From Candidatus Dojkabacteria bacterium (lineage in GTDB: Bacteria > Patescibacteria > Dojkabacteria > SC72), in the NCBI GenBank assembly GCA_023229785.1, contig JALNYV010000001.1:186001-250000 (forward strand): a DNA stretch of 64,000 bases. The letters are read 5' to 3'. A program made the translations under genes and the position numbers. Under the pieces are notes generated by a model that worked only from the letters and a program-made list of their open reading frames with translations, was not told the origin of the DNA and made no database searches. Below are positions 28,983 to 37,621 of this stretch, piece by piece. Every line of letters begins with the position of its first letter. The first letter of the stretch is position 1.

Positions 28983-29031
28983 TTGGATAATCTAACATAT
29001 TATTGTAGTGATTATATCACTAAAATTCTTT

Positions 29032-30693
29032 CTATGGGATATCCCACTCTTTAATTATTACCTGAATTTGTATATTTCCATTCCATTCATTTGTGTTTAG
29101 GTTCCCAATTATCGAAATTGTATTTCCTTCTTTTAAATCTGTTTTATTATCTTCCTTTATATAAAATATCATTCCAATTATTTCTTTCTCACCTTGCTTT
29201 AGGTTTAACTTTAAATGTTTTCCATTACTTAATTCCTGTATTTTAACTATTTCTAAATCCTTTATTTCAATCAATGGCTTATTATTTCCATATCCAAATG
29301 GTTTTAATTTTTCTAGTTCATTAAATAGTTCTAAAGATACTTCTTTAGGATATAACTGTGCATCAATATCTAAATGGCGAACCAATAGATCTGGAGAGAT
29401 GTTTTTATTTGCAAAATCTACAAGCTTTTTTCTGAATTCGTCTAGTTGCTCTGGAGTTGTTGAAAAACCTGCTGCTTGTGCATGTCCCCCATACTTTGTT
29501 AAATGCTCAGAAAACTGTTCTATTGCGCTTGTAATATTAAAAGCAGCAAAACTTCTTGCACTTCCCTTAACTATTCCAGCATTTAATGTTGTTATAACTA
29601 CGGGTTTATTAAATCTTTCAAAAAGCTTTGCTGCAGCAAGCCCTATTACCCCTTCATGCCAACCCTCTCCGTGAATAAAGATTAAACTGTCATCCTTATA
29701 ATCAGGAAGAAGAGTTTCTACTTGAAGTAGTATCTCTTGAGTATTTTCTTGTCTTAAAACATTTAAGTTGAATAATTTGGATGAATATTCAATGGCTGTC
29801 TTTTCATTTTTTGCCAATACTAACTTCAAAGCATCCATGGTTTTACCTATTCTTCCAGCCGCATTAATTCTTGGACCTATTACAAAACCTAAATGGTAGC
29901 TATCAAGTTTTTCAATTTCAACAGAAGATAATCTGCTTAGCGCAGTAATTCCAAGTCTTGAATTCTTTTGTATTTGTTTTAAACCATAAGTTACAAACAC
30001 TCTGTTTACGTCAAGCAAAGGCATCATATCTGTAACTGTTGCTAGAGCTAGAAGGTCTAATCCCTTTGTATTTTCTTTAATCTCGCATTTCATACCAACA
30101 AGCTCTTTTATATTTTGGACAAGAAGAAATGCAACGGCTGCTCCACATATTTTTTCATAAGGATACGCATGGCTTGGATACATTTGATGAACAATTGTAT
30201 ATTTAGGTCTCCCAAATTTCTCAGGAGGTTGATGGTGATCGGTAACAATGACATCTAAATCGTCTGAAAGATATTTCTCAATCCTTTCTCTATCTCTAAT
30301 TCCACAGTCAACAGTAATAATGAGTTTGGCACCATCTTCTATCATTGCATTTATAGACGTCTCTGAAAGCCCATATCCTTCATCTACCCTATCTGGTATG
30401 TAGGGTTTTACATCGATTTTCTTACTCAAGAATTTTGCTAAATCAAAATAGAGGAAATCAAAAAGTATTGCAGTTGAGCAGACCCCATCACAATCATAAT
30501 CCCCATGGATATATATCCTTTTTCCAGCATTAACTGCATCAATTATTTTTTGAGCAGCAGCTTTTGCATTGTAGAGTTTTTTAAATGAAGGAATATCAGA
30601 AATTTGAGGGTTTAAAAAAGATCTAATATCTTCAATACCTCTTTTTTTTATTATCTCATCTAATATCTCTTTTGGTTTTCTTATATTTTGCAT
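29032..30693 (-). CDS. recJ: Single-stranded-DNA exonuclease RecJ
   Basis: 5'-3' single-strand exonuclease of recombination and mismatch repair. The DHH-family motifs are visible: DYDCDG near residue 62, VTDHHQ near 152, and the DHHA1 signature GGHAQAAGFS near 400. A C-terminal OB-type region follows. The 553 residues match the family. The start overlaps the end of recX by 13 nt. With recA and recX it makes one minus-strand recombination operon, an arrangement not usual in model bacteria. Confidence 0.95.
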   Translation of the reverse strand: MQNIRKPKEILDEIIKKRGIEDIRSFLNPQISDIPSFKKLYNAKAAAQKIIDAVNAGKRIYIHGDYDCDGVCSTAILFDFLYFDLAKFLSKKIDVKPYIPDRVDEGYGLSETSINAMIEDGAKLIITVDCGIRDRERIEKYLSDDLDVIVTDHHQPPEKFGRPKYTIVHQMYPSHAYPYEKICGAAVAFLLVQNIKELVGMKCEIKENTKGLDLLALATVTDMMPLLDVNRVFVTYGLKQIQKNSRLGITALSRLSSVEIEKLDSYHLGFVIGPRINAAGRIGKTMDALKLVLAKNEKTAIEYSSKLFNLNVLRQENTQEILLQVETLLPDYKDDSLIFIHGEGWHEGVIGLAAAKLFERFNKPVVITTLNAGIVKGSARSFAAFNITSAIEQFSEHLTKYGGHAQAAGFSTTPEQLDEFRKKLVDFANKNISPDLLVRHLDIDAQLYPKEVSLELFNELEKLKPFGYGNNKPLIEIKDLEIVKIQELSNGKHLKLNLKQGEKEIIGMIFYIKEDNKTDLKEGNTISIIGNLNTNEWNGNIQIQVIIKEWDIP

Positions 30694-31307
30694 ATGTCAT
30701 CCCAATCAAATCCTTTTCGAAGTAGAAAGTCAACATGTTTTCTATTTTTGATATTAAATCCCGTGTCCCTAAAGCGTTTTTTAAAAGCTTTTATTATTAG
30801 CACATGTGTATCCACAACTAATGTGTCTACAACTTCTTTTGCTATATTTACATCTACACCCTTTCCAATTAATTCTGAAATAAGTACTTGTTTTCCTCTC
30901 GGCCTATTTTTTAATCTACTTTCAACAAAGAGTTTCGCATACTCTTTATCATCAATATATTTATATTTTTCTAGTTTTTCTAAAATTTTTTCAAACACAT
31001 TTTCTAAATCCAGACCCTCTTCAAACCATAATCCTTTCTTTTTGTACGCAAGCTGTTGAAGGTAGATGAGTACCTGCCTTTTGGTTTTCGGAGAGGCTGA
31101 TACTAGGTTTAGGCTTCTATCAAAGAATCTGTTTTCAATTTCTTTCTTTGATATTTCATTTAATTTCTCTTCTGAGATCTCCTTTCCTTTATAAAGTGTA
31201 TATATAGCAAGAGTTGTGGCTGAAATTGAACAAATGAATCTGCCATCAACTTCTAAGTTGAACCTCCCATTATCTTTCTTTTGTAACCCAATATTTGTTA
31301 TTACCAC
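30681..31307 (-). CDS. recX: RecA regulator RecX
   Basis: Modulates RecA filaments by binding in the filament groove. 208 residues with three-helix repeat patterns typical of RecX, such as the KRQVLIYLQQLAYKKKG and DDKEYAKLFVESRLKNRPRGK segments (about 78-94 and 118-138). Its start overlaps the recA stop by one base (TAATG) and its end overlaps recJ by 13 nt, so the order recA-recX-recJ is translationally coupled. Confidence 0.9.
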   Translation of the reverse strand: MVITNIGLQKKDNGRFNLEVDGRFICSISATTLAIYTLYKGKEISEEKLNEISKKEIENRFFDRSLNLVSASPKTKRQVLIYLQQLAYKKKGLWFEEGLDLENVFEKILEKLEKYKYIDDKEYAKLFVESRLKNRPRGKQVLISELIGKGVDVNIAKEVVDTLVVDTHVLIIKAFKKRFRDTGFNIKNRKHVDFLLRKGFDWDDICKI

Positions 31308-32341
31308 TACTTTAACGTTGCTCTAATTTCTTTTTCTATTTTGTTACATAAGGCTTTATCAGTTCTAAGTAACTCTATTGCTGATTCTTTTCCCTGAGCA
31401 AGCTGGACATCTCCATATTTAATCCAAGCTCCAGATTTTTGTAATATTCCTCTTGTGATTCCAGCATCTAAGATACTACTCTCTTTGTCTATTCCTCTTG
31501 GATATATGATACTAAAACTTGCCTCTCTAAATGGAGGAGCACACTTATTTTTAACTACTTTAACATTTCTAACATGTCCAACAATATCGTCTCCCTTCAT
31601 AATCTTTTCTTTCTGCCTAATATCCATTCTTACAGAAGCATAAAACTTCAATGCGTTTCCACCGGTTGTTGTCTCTGGGTTTCCAAACATGACCCCAATT
31701 TTCATTCTAAGCTGATTTATGAATATTATTGTCGTGTTTGTTTTACTACATATCGCAGTTATTTTTCTAAGCGCTTGCGACATAAGTCTGGCCTGCAAAC
31801 CCATATGGCTATCGCCCATCTCTCCTTCAATTTCCGCTCTTGGAGTTAGTGCTGCAACTGAATCTACTACTATTGCCCCAAATCCTGAAGATCTAACCAA
31901 TGTTTCAAGTATTTCTAGGGCCTGTTCTCCGAAATCTGGTTGAGAAATAAACATTTCATCAACATTCATTCCAAGATTTTTTGCATATATTGGATCAAAC
32001 GCATGCTCAGCATCAATAAGGGCGACATTTTCCCCCATTTTTTGAGCTTCAGCAAGTATATGAAGAGCAAGTGTAGTTTTCCCTGAGCTTTCAGGTCCAT
32101 ATATCTCCACTATTCTTCCTCGTGGTACTCCACCTATTCCAAGGGCTATATCAAGACTAAGAGCTCCAGTTGGAATAGCACCTATTGCAACTCTTTGCTT
32201 ACTTCCCAATTTCATAATAGATCCTTGACCGAACTGTTTTTCAATTTGAGAAATAGCAAGTTCTATTGCCTTGTTTTTTGACTCGTTGGCAGTTGGCTTT
32301 TTATCCTCTTGCTCTTTTACAGCTTTAACTTTGGGTGTCAT
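31307..32341 (-). CDS. recA: Recombinase RecA
   Basis: Strand-exchange ATPase of homologous recombination. Walker A GPESSGKT is at residues 82-89, followed by the expected [10 protein letters not shown] segment, the Walker B region [11 protein letters not shown], and the [20 protein letters not shown] loop L2 region. The N-terminal extension of about 20 residues is Lys/Glu-rich. Length (344) is normal, though the acidic C-terminal tail seen in E. coli is missing. It is first in the recA-recX-recJ operon. Confidence 0.97.
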   Translation of the reverse strand: MTPKVKAVKEQEDKKPTANESKNKAIELAISQIEKQFGQGSIMKLGSKQRVAIGAIPTGALSLDIALGIGGVPRGRIVEIYGPESSGKTTLALHILAEAQKMGENVALIDAEHAFDPIYAKNLGMNVDEMFISQPDFGEQALEILETLVRSSGFGAIVVDSVAALTPRAEIEGEMGDSHMGLQARLMSQALRKITAICSKTNTTIIFINQLRMKIGVMFGNPETTTGGNALKFYASVRMDIRQKEKIMKGDDIVGHVRNVKVVKNKCAPPFREASFSIIYPRGIDKESSILDAGITRGILQKSGAWIKYGDVQLAQGKESAIELLRTDKALCNKIEKEIRATLK

Positions 32342-32419
32342 TTTCGTTTGAAAATAATTTAATACTTAAACATACCACAGGGGATATGTATATGCAAGGT
32401 ATACTCGCTATACGGATTA

Positions 32420-33016
32420 TTAAGTTGTAATATTTTGAATAAACGAGGAGACTGTTTCCTCGAGTAAAGCTCGCAGATACGGGTCTTTTCGTATATATTT
32501 AGCTATCTCAATTTGAAAAGCAGGAATTCTTTTGGTCAAACAAGCATATTCAGTTAGTGTCTCATGCTCACTTCTACCTATATACCCCACCTTAGCATTA
32601 AACATATATAGCTCTTTATTCTTTTTGAACTCATTTAGTAATTTTAATCCTAAATTCTTAGACCTCTGAAATCTCATACAGAAGGAAATCCCGAAATCGT
32701 AGCAGTGAGACTCACTTAGACCATGGAAATCAATGAAATATTCAATTTTATTATCCTCAATTATCTCTTTAACCTTCTGTTTATATGGATTACTTTCAAG
32801 TCCATTAAAGTTTGGGTCATAATCAGGAGTATTTTGTGAGAGATATATACCCCAGGCACCTGTTTTTTTGCAGATATTTTTAATCATCTCATCTAAATAT
32901 TCTTCTCCCTGTTTTAAGACCCCTGTAAGTCTTGGCCTTTTATGAGGAAAAACATGAGGAGCAGAAATGAGAATATTCTTTTTACCCTCTATTACTGTAA
33001 ATACTGGCAGTTCCAT
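32420..33016 (-). CDS. N-formylglutamate-amidohydrolase-like metallohydrolase
   Basis: 198 residues, soluble. The pattern fits the FGase family of zinc hydrolases: an early metal histidine in ISAPHVFPH (about 17-25), a central DFHG motif (about 96-99), and a late QIEIAKYIRKD segment providing a glutamate. Family members cut N-formylglutamate or similar amide bonds; the substrate here is unknown because no histidine-degradation genes are nearby. It lies 78 bp upstream of recA on the same strand. Confidence 0.7.
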   Translation of the reverse strand: MELPVFTVIEGKKNILISAPHVFPHKRPRLTGVLKQGEEYLDEMIKNICKKTGAWGIYLSQNTPDYDPNFNGLESNPYKQKVKEIIEDNKIEYFIDFHGLSESHCYDFGISFCMRFQRSKNLGLKLLNEFKKNKELYMFNAKVGYIGRSEHETLTEYACLTKRIPAFQIEIAKYIRKDPYLRALLEETVSSFIQNITT

Positions 33017-33092
33017 ATTAAGAGATTAACAATACTTGTAATAAATTGCAAAATAATATAAAAATATAGAAGTTAAATTTATACATAATATA

Positions 33093-33671
33093 ATGTTTAA
33101 AAAGATAGCTTCGACAGTAGCATCTCTAGCATTGGTACTAGCCCTACCAGTTGCAGTACTTGCTCAATCTTATGACACAAGCCTATTTGACTCATCAAGT
33201 CTTGGCTCAACATATGATTACACTTCACTTGCAGATCAACAGGCAGCGGCTGCTGCAGCACTTGCTGGCTCAACAATATTTGCAGGAGCAGGCATTGCTA
33301 TGATAATAGGAAGTAGCCTAATGGGACTAGTAGTATATATTTACATGGGTTTGACACTCTCAACTGTTGCAAAGAAGATTGGAGTTGAGAACGCATGGTT
33401 TGCATGGATTCCTATTTTAAACCTTATTTTAATGGCAAAGATTGCTGATATTAATCCTGTAATGATCTTAATTATGCTAATTCCAATTGTAGGACAATTC
33501 TATATGATCTACTTTATGGTTATGGCATATATGAAGATGGCAGAAAAAAGAGGATTAGATAAATATCTAGGTCTTTTAATGCTAATCCCTGTAGTAAACT
33601 TTGTATTTATGGGATACCTTGCTTGGGGAAAGATAACACCTAAACAAGTAACAGCTGCTCCAGCTGCATAA
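33093..33671 (+). CDS. DUF5684-like membrane protein with signal peptide
   Basis: 192 residues. A signal peptide (about 6-24, ending VLAQ) is followed by a Ser/Ala-rich outer stretch and then four hydrophobic segments (about 65-90, 106-115, 122-145, 160-178). The KKIGVENAWFAWIPI segment followed by WIPILNLILMAKIA-type repeats (two WxPIxNLxxxxx units) is typical of DUF5684. No function is known. Alanine runs in the N-terminal part suggest a flexible linker. A good terminator follows at 33693. Confidence 0.75.
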   Translation: MFKKIASTVASLALVLALPVAVLAQSYDTSLFDSSSLGSTYDYTSLADQQAAAAAALAGSTIFAGAGIAMIIGSSLMGLVVYIYMGLTLSTVAKKIGVENAWFAWIPILNLILMAKIADINPVMILIMLIPIVGQFYMIYFMVMAYMKMAEKRGLDKYLGLLMLIPVVNFVFMGYLAWGKITPKQVTAAPAA

Positions 33672-33692
33672 ATATTTTATTTTAGAATTTCA

Positions 33693-33726
33693 ACAGCCAC
33701 TAGTTCCATTAGTGGCTGTTTTTTTG
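33693..33726 (+). terminator. Rho-independent terminator
   Basis: ACAGCCACTA pairs with TAGTGGCTGT around a short GTTCCAT loop and is followed by seven T (33719-33725). It separates the DUF5684-like gene from the next gene. Confidence 0.9.
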
Positions 33727-33740
33727 TAGTATGAATATAC

Positions 33741-34820
33741 ATGGAAAGTTACGACACAATTAAATACAAAAAGAAAGGCTTTGATAATAAGAGATATTTA
33801 GATCTTCAAGGTAAGGCTATTAAAAACAGAATTAATAAATTCAAAGATGGGCGACTATATTTAGAAATAGGCGGGAAGCTTCTTTTTGATCCGCACGCTC
33901 AAAGAGTACTTCCAGGATTTGAGAGTGAAAACAAAGTGAAATTGTTAAAATCTTTTGAGAAAACTTCAGAATTTATTTTCTGTGTTAATGCTTATGATGT
34001 TTCAAATAACAGAAAATTAGATAGTACAAACAAAGGATATATCAAATCAACCATTAATTTAATTAATACATTAAAACATAGATTTAAATCTAAAATATCC
34101 GTATCAATAAACCTTGTTAATGATGAAAATATCTCTTTTGCAAACGAATACGCTGATTTTTTAAAGAAACTAGGGTTTACTTCGTATCTTAGATATGAGA
34201 TATCTGGGTATCCAAAATCTAAGTCCATCTTAGGGGAAAACGGGTTTGGAAAAGATGAATATGTCCCCGTAACAAAAGAACTAGTCATTGTAACTGGAGC
34301 AGCTTCAAACTCTGGAAAATTAAGTACATGCCTTGGGCAAATATATAAAGAGCATCTAAAAGGGATTAAATCTGGATACGCAAAATATGAGACATTCCCG
34401 ATTTGGAACCTTCCTATTCACCACCCAGTAAATCTTGCCTATGAAGCAGCAACAGCCGATATCGGAGACTTCAATGTCATAGATGTTTATCATCAGCATG
34501 CTCATAATACTTACGCTGTTAATTACAATAGGGACATTAAAGCGTTCAAAATCTTGCGAGATTTTATTGAAGAGATTGCGGATAACAGTAACTATCTTTC
34601 ACACTATCAATCTCCAACTGATATGGGGATAAATATGGACGGGTTTTGCATCAAGGATGACGAGATAATCTCAATTGCAAGTTTAAGAGAGATTGAAAGA
34701 AGGATACAATGGTATAACAAGGTTAAGGAATTTGATGCTGTTAAAAAGTGCATAGAACTCCATAAGAAAGCAATGAAGTATATTGAAAAGAAGAAATACG
34801 ATTTAGAAATTTCTATTTAG
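33741..34820 (+). CDS. DUF1846 / UPF0371 protein, short form
   Basis: 359 residues. I recognise the DUF1846 (UPF0371) family by its ordered landmarks: LYLEIGGKLLFDPHAQRVLPGFE (residues about 40-62), VTGAASNSGKLSTCLGQIY (about 187-205), SGYAKYETFPIWNLP, HHPVNLAYEAATADI, and SPTDMGINMDGF near 295. Family members in Firmicutes are about 490-500 residues. This one stops shortly after the IRRRY-like helix, so the whole C-terminal third is missing without an obvious frameshift downstream. Function of the family is not established. Its stop overlaps the convergent coiled-coil gene by 4 nt. Confidence 0.85.
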   Translation: MESYDTIKYKKKGFDNKRYLDLQGKAIKNRINKFKDGRLYLEIGGKLLFDPHAQRVLPGFESENKVKLLKSFEKTSEFIFCVNAYDVSNNRKLDSTNKGYIKSTINLINTLKHRFKSKISVSINLVNDENISFANEYADFLKKLGFTSYLRYEISGYPKSKSILGENGFGKDEYVPVTKELVIVTGAASNSGKLSTCLGQIYKEHLKGIKSGYAKYETFPIWNLPIHHPVNLAYEAATADIGDFNVIDVYHQHAHNTYAVNYNRDIKAFKILRDFIEEIADNSNYLSHYQSPTDMGINMDGFCIKDDEIISIASLREIERRIQWYNKVKEFDAVKKCIELHKKAMKYIEKKKYDLEISI

Positions 34821-35224
34821 CTCATTGATTGAATTAACGCTCCTTGTATATGCATAAACTTCTCATCTTCCCCAAGTCTTTTATTTAATAAAGAGATGTC
34901 CTTTCTTAGGGCATTTATCTCCTTATCTATTTCATCAAATCTTTTACTCAACAATCTCCCAGAAATTTCAAATCTAACATCTAGTATTTCAATTATTTCC
35001 TCCCTAAATTCTTTAAACCTTATATCTAGTTTTTCGTCAATCTTCTTTTCGAATGCCCCAAATCTTATATCTAACTTCTCATCAATCTTCTTTTCGAATG
35101 CGCCAAATCTTATATCTAGTTTCTCATCGAGCAGGTCGCTTACTTTTTGAAGCGTAATCTTCTCTCTAGCTTCCAACCTAGAATCAATTAAATCACTTAT
35201 TTGTTGCAGAGTTATATTCTCCAT
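34817..35224 (-). CDS. Coiled-coil protein, paralogue of the gene at 21431
   Basis: 135 residues, nearly all helical. A MENITLQQISDLID start is partly repeated at residues 23-33 (ITLQKVSDLLDEK), followed by nearly identical 14-residue units (KLDIRFGAFEKKID) at about 34-60, then a longer helix ending MHIQGALIQSMS. The internal DNA repeat is visible at about 35035-35125. It shares both ends and its promoter with the shorter paralogue, so the family varies by gain and loss of central units. Function unknown. Confidence 0.75.
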   Translation of the reverse strand: MENITLQQISDLIDSRLEAREKITLQKVSDLLDEKLDIRFGAFEKKIDEKLDIRFGAFEKKIDEKLDIRFKEFREEIIEILDVRFEISGRLLSKRFDEIDKEINALRKDISLLNKRLGEDEKFMHIQGALIQSMS

Positions 35225-35230
35225 ATTTAT

Positions 35231-35260
35231 ATAATATTAGTTTAGTACTGAAATTGTAAA
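35231..35260 (-). promoter_or_regulatory. Promoter of the 34817 coiled-coil gene (leaderless)
   Basis: Minus-strand TTTACA (plus 35255-35260) and TATTAT (plus 35231-35236), 18 bp apart, with the -10 ending 6 nt before the ATG at 35224. Upstream, ATGTCAGTAC (plus 35277-35286 region) is shared with the paralogue. Confidence 0.7.
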
Positions 35261-35342
35261 CTAATGAGATGAAATAGTACTGACATATGAAAAATTTATT
35301 ATTGTTTTAAAAAGACAGTATTCTAACTGAAAACGCAGTCAA

Positions 35343-35867
35343 TCATTTCCAGATAAAACTCTTTTCAAATGCTTTCTCTCCCTTGTTATCTCCTTTATTA
35401 AATTCGTAAATCGCTTCTAAGAACTTATCGGAAAGAAGAAGTTGCTCAAGCCACGCCCTATCATTTGTCCACATCTCATCCCACGGAATTTCATCAATTT
35501 GGAACCAAGTAGGGCTATCCATTCCGATTCCAACGATTTTACCCTTCCACTTTGAGGTAAAAAAAACATGGCCTTGAACCTTTGTAAATTCATCTCCAGA
35601 ATAAAAGAGGAAATCGATTATTGCCCTGTTTTTCAAATCAGAAGCAATAATTCCTAACTCTTCTTCTCCTTCTCTAGTGGCACCCATTTCTATTGTTTCA
35701 TTTTTCCACTCATCTTTATCCCCAACTTTTCCTCCAAATCCATTCCATTTTCCTTGTTTTCTATGTTTGGCTAAAAGAACTTCTTTTTTACCCTTTTTAT
35801 TTATTCGGAGCAGATAAACAATAGTTTTAATCTCAAAACCATCTTGGAATACTTTTAAATCGCTCAT
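35343..35867 (-). CDS. NUDIX hydrolase, MTH1-like
   Basis: Probably hydrolyses a nucleoside triphosphate or damaged nucleotide. The Nudix helix ETIEMGATREGEEELG (about 66-81) closely resembles the MTH1/MutT pattern, and GFGGKVGD precedes it. Compared with the consensus GX5EX7REUXEEXGU, about five extra residues (KDEWK region) lie between the first glycine and glutamate. The C-terminal WFQIDEIPWDEMW segment also resembles MTH1. The gene lies 2 nt after rmuC on the same strand, so the two are co-transcribed. Confidence 0.88.
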   Translation of the reverse strand: MSDLKVFQDGFEIKTIVYLLRINKKGKKEVLLAKHRKQGKWNGFGGKVGDKDEWKNETIEMGATREGEEELGIIASDLKNRAIIDFLFYSGDEFTKVQGHVFFTSKWKGKIVGIGMDSPTWFQIDEIPWDEMWTNDRAWLEQLLLSDKFLEAIYEFNKGDNKGEKAFEKSFIWK

Positions 35868-35869
35868 AA

Positions 35870-36973
35870 TTATTCTATTAATTTTGGCTGTTCTTTTTTC
35901 TCACCCTCTTCAAGCTTTACCTTATCCATTATCTTGTTCATCTGATTAACCCTCGTTCTACTTACATCGTTATACTGTTTAGTTAAAGACTCAATTCTAT
36001 CTCCTACTTTCTCAAACTCCTCTCCAAACTTTCCAAACTCTTTTTCAAGCGCCCTAACATGAGTTACAATTTGTTGAATGTTCTGTTGTACTCTAAAATT
36101 TTCATAGCTTTGCTTAATCATTCGAAGAAGTGCAGTGAAGCTAAATGGTCCAACAAACACAACTTTCTTTTGCAGGGCATCTTCCCAAACTTCTTGCATT
36201 TTTTCATAGATATATGAAAAAATCATTTCATTAGGGATAAAGAGAAGAACAAAATCAACTGTCTTATCTTCTGGATTAATATAGTCTCTCCCTATTACCT
36301 GTTTAATCTTTGTTTTCACATCCTGCTCAAAATCATTAAGGTATTTCTTTTTCTCCTCTTTATTCTCCGTCTCTGTGCTTTTTTGAAGATTTGCAAATGG
36401 AAATTTTGCATCAACATTTATCTTTGTCTGGTCTGGAAGATATATTGTAAAATCTGGTCTTGTCTCAGATCCGGCCTGTTCCTTGTTAAATTGGTAATCT
36501 TTACCTATTACAAAGCCTGCCATTTTTAAAAGATTGTCTGCAACTTGCTCACCGAACTGCCCTCTCATTTGATTATTTGAAAGCACTTTTTTAAGGCCTT
36601 CAGTACTTGTAGAAAGTTGCTCTGTTATTTTTTTATACTCATCTAGTGAAGTTTTGAGTGAACTAAACATCGTTACCCTTTCTTTTGATTCTTCACCCAA
36701 TTTCTCTTTATTATCCTTTAAATCATCTTTAATAGTCTTAATTAGCCTCTCAATCTCACCCCTCTTACTCTCCATATCAGCCCTAATCTCTTTCTTCTCT
36801 GAAGAAAGCTTCTCATTGGCCATTAGAACTAACTGTTCATTTGTTTTAGTTAAGAGGTCTGGAAGGGATTTTTTAACAGCATCTTCTAATTTCGAAGATG
36901 AATTGTTTCTAATTAGGAAGTATATAACCACTCCCAAAAGAAGAATTACTAAAACGATTAAGAATATTTCCAT
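35870..36973 (-). CDS. rmuC: DNA recombination protein RmuC
   Basis: Inner-membrane-anchored nuclease-fold protein that limits DNA inversions and aberrant recombination. An N-terminal membrane segment (2-21) is followed by a long charged coiled coil (about 30-130) and the RmuC domain (about 130-345) with MRGQFGEQVADNLLKMAG, the RPDFTIYLPD strand and DAKFPF (the PD-(D/E)XK-like core). The length of 367 residues is at the short end of the family, with the C-terminal tail reduced. Confidence 0.93.
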   Translation of the reverse strand: MEIFLIVLVILLLGVVIYFLIRNNSSSKLEDAVKKSLPDLLTKTNEQLVLMANEKLSSEKKEIRADMESKRGEIERLIKTIKDDLKDNKEKLGEESKERVTMFSSLKTSLDEYKKITEQLSTSTEGLKKVLSNNQMRGQFGEQVADNLLKMAGFVIGKDYQFNKEQAGSETRPDFTIYLPDQTKINVDAKFPFANLQKSTETENKEEKKKYLNDFEQDVKTKIKQVIGRDYINPEDKTVDFVLLFIPNEMIFSYIYEKMQEVWEDALQKKVVFVGPFSFTALLRMIKQSYENFRVQQNIQQIVTHVRALEKEFGKFGEEFEKVGDRIESLTKQYNDVSRTRVNQMNKIMDKVKLEEGEKKEQPKLIE

Positions 36974-37011
36974 GTAATGAATATATCAAAAAGTTAATTA
37001 TTTTCATAATT

Positions 37012-37085
37012 GGATGATATAGGACTCGAACCTATGACCTCTACTGTGTGATAGTAGTGCTACTACCTATCTGAGCTAATCATCC
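37012..37085 (-). tRNA. tRNA-Val (anticodon CAC)
   Basis: Acceptor GGATGAT pairs with ATCATCC, discriminator A. Anticodon stem CTACT/AGTAG with loop ATCACAC (anticodon CAC). T arm ATAGG/CCTAT with TTCGAGT. CCA is not encoded. Its 5' 10 nt are also the 3' end of the upstream GNAT gene. Confidence 0.93.
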
Positions 37086-37555
37086 AAAATTCTTTTTTCT
37101 AATTTCACAGAATGGTTTTTAAATCCTTTGGTATTGTAAAACTTCAAAGCTTTTTCATTTTCATACACACACTCAACCGTTATCGTTTCTACACCTTTTG
37201 TTTTACACCATTTTTCAAACTCTTCAACAAGTTGTTTCCCTATTCCATTATTTCTAAATTCTTCTTCTACATACATATTTTCAAGCTCAGCGAAAAGTTT
37301 TTCCTTTCTAAAAGGATATTTTCTAAGCCAGCCCCCACACAAATATCCGACAACTTTTCCATCAACTATTGCCTTAAGAACAATTCCATTTTCACCAAGT
37401 AGCCTTGCAGCAAAGTATGATCTTCCGCTTGGCTCATCTACCCACTCCCTTCTATTTGTCTGATGCCAATTCTGCTCATTTTCAAATAGTTTTAGATTTA
37501 ATTTACATATCTCATCTAAATCTAAAAGGGTTGCTTTTTGAATTTGAAATTCCAC
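37076..37555 (-). CDS. GNAT-family N-acetyltransferase
   Basis: 159 residues forming one GNAT domain that would transfer an acetyl group from acetyl-CoA to an amine. The acetyl-CoA loop is in EEFRNNGIGKQLVEEF (about 96-111; R/QxxGxG form RNNGIG). A FYNTKGF segment near the C-terminus is the usual substrate-side motif. It resembles RimI or aminoglycoside-type acetyltransferases, but the substrate cannot be told. The last codons GAT GAT TAG lie within the tRNA-Val gene downstream on the same strand. Confidence 0.88.
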   Translation of the reverse strand: MEFQIQKATLLDLDEICKLNLKLFENEQNWHQTNRREWVDEPSGRSYFAARLLGENGIVLKAIVDGKVVGYLCGGWLRKYPFRKEKLFAELENMYVEEEFRNNGIGKQLVEEFEKWCKTKGVETITVECVYENEKALKFYNTKGFKNHSVKLEKRILDD

Positions 37556-37621
37556 GAAAGTATTGTATCATTTATTTATGGAGATTTTATATGGTACTGA
37601 TACAGGAACGAAACCACTATA

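Noticed and set aside
37585..37600. A third copy of the GTACTGACA element of the coiled-coil promoters
   Set aside because: Only ggtactgata matches, with no TTTACA or TATTAT boxes at the right spacing and no paralogue nearby.
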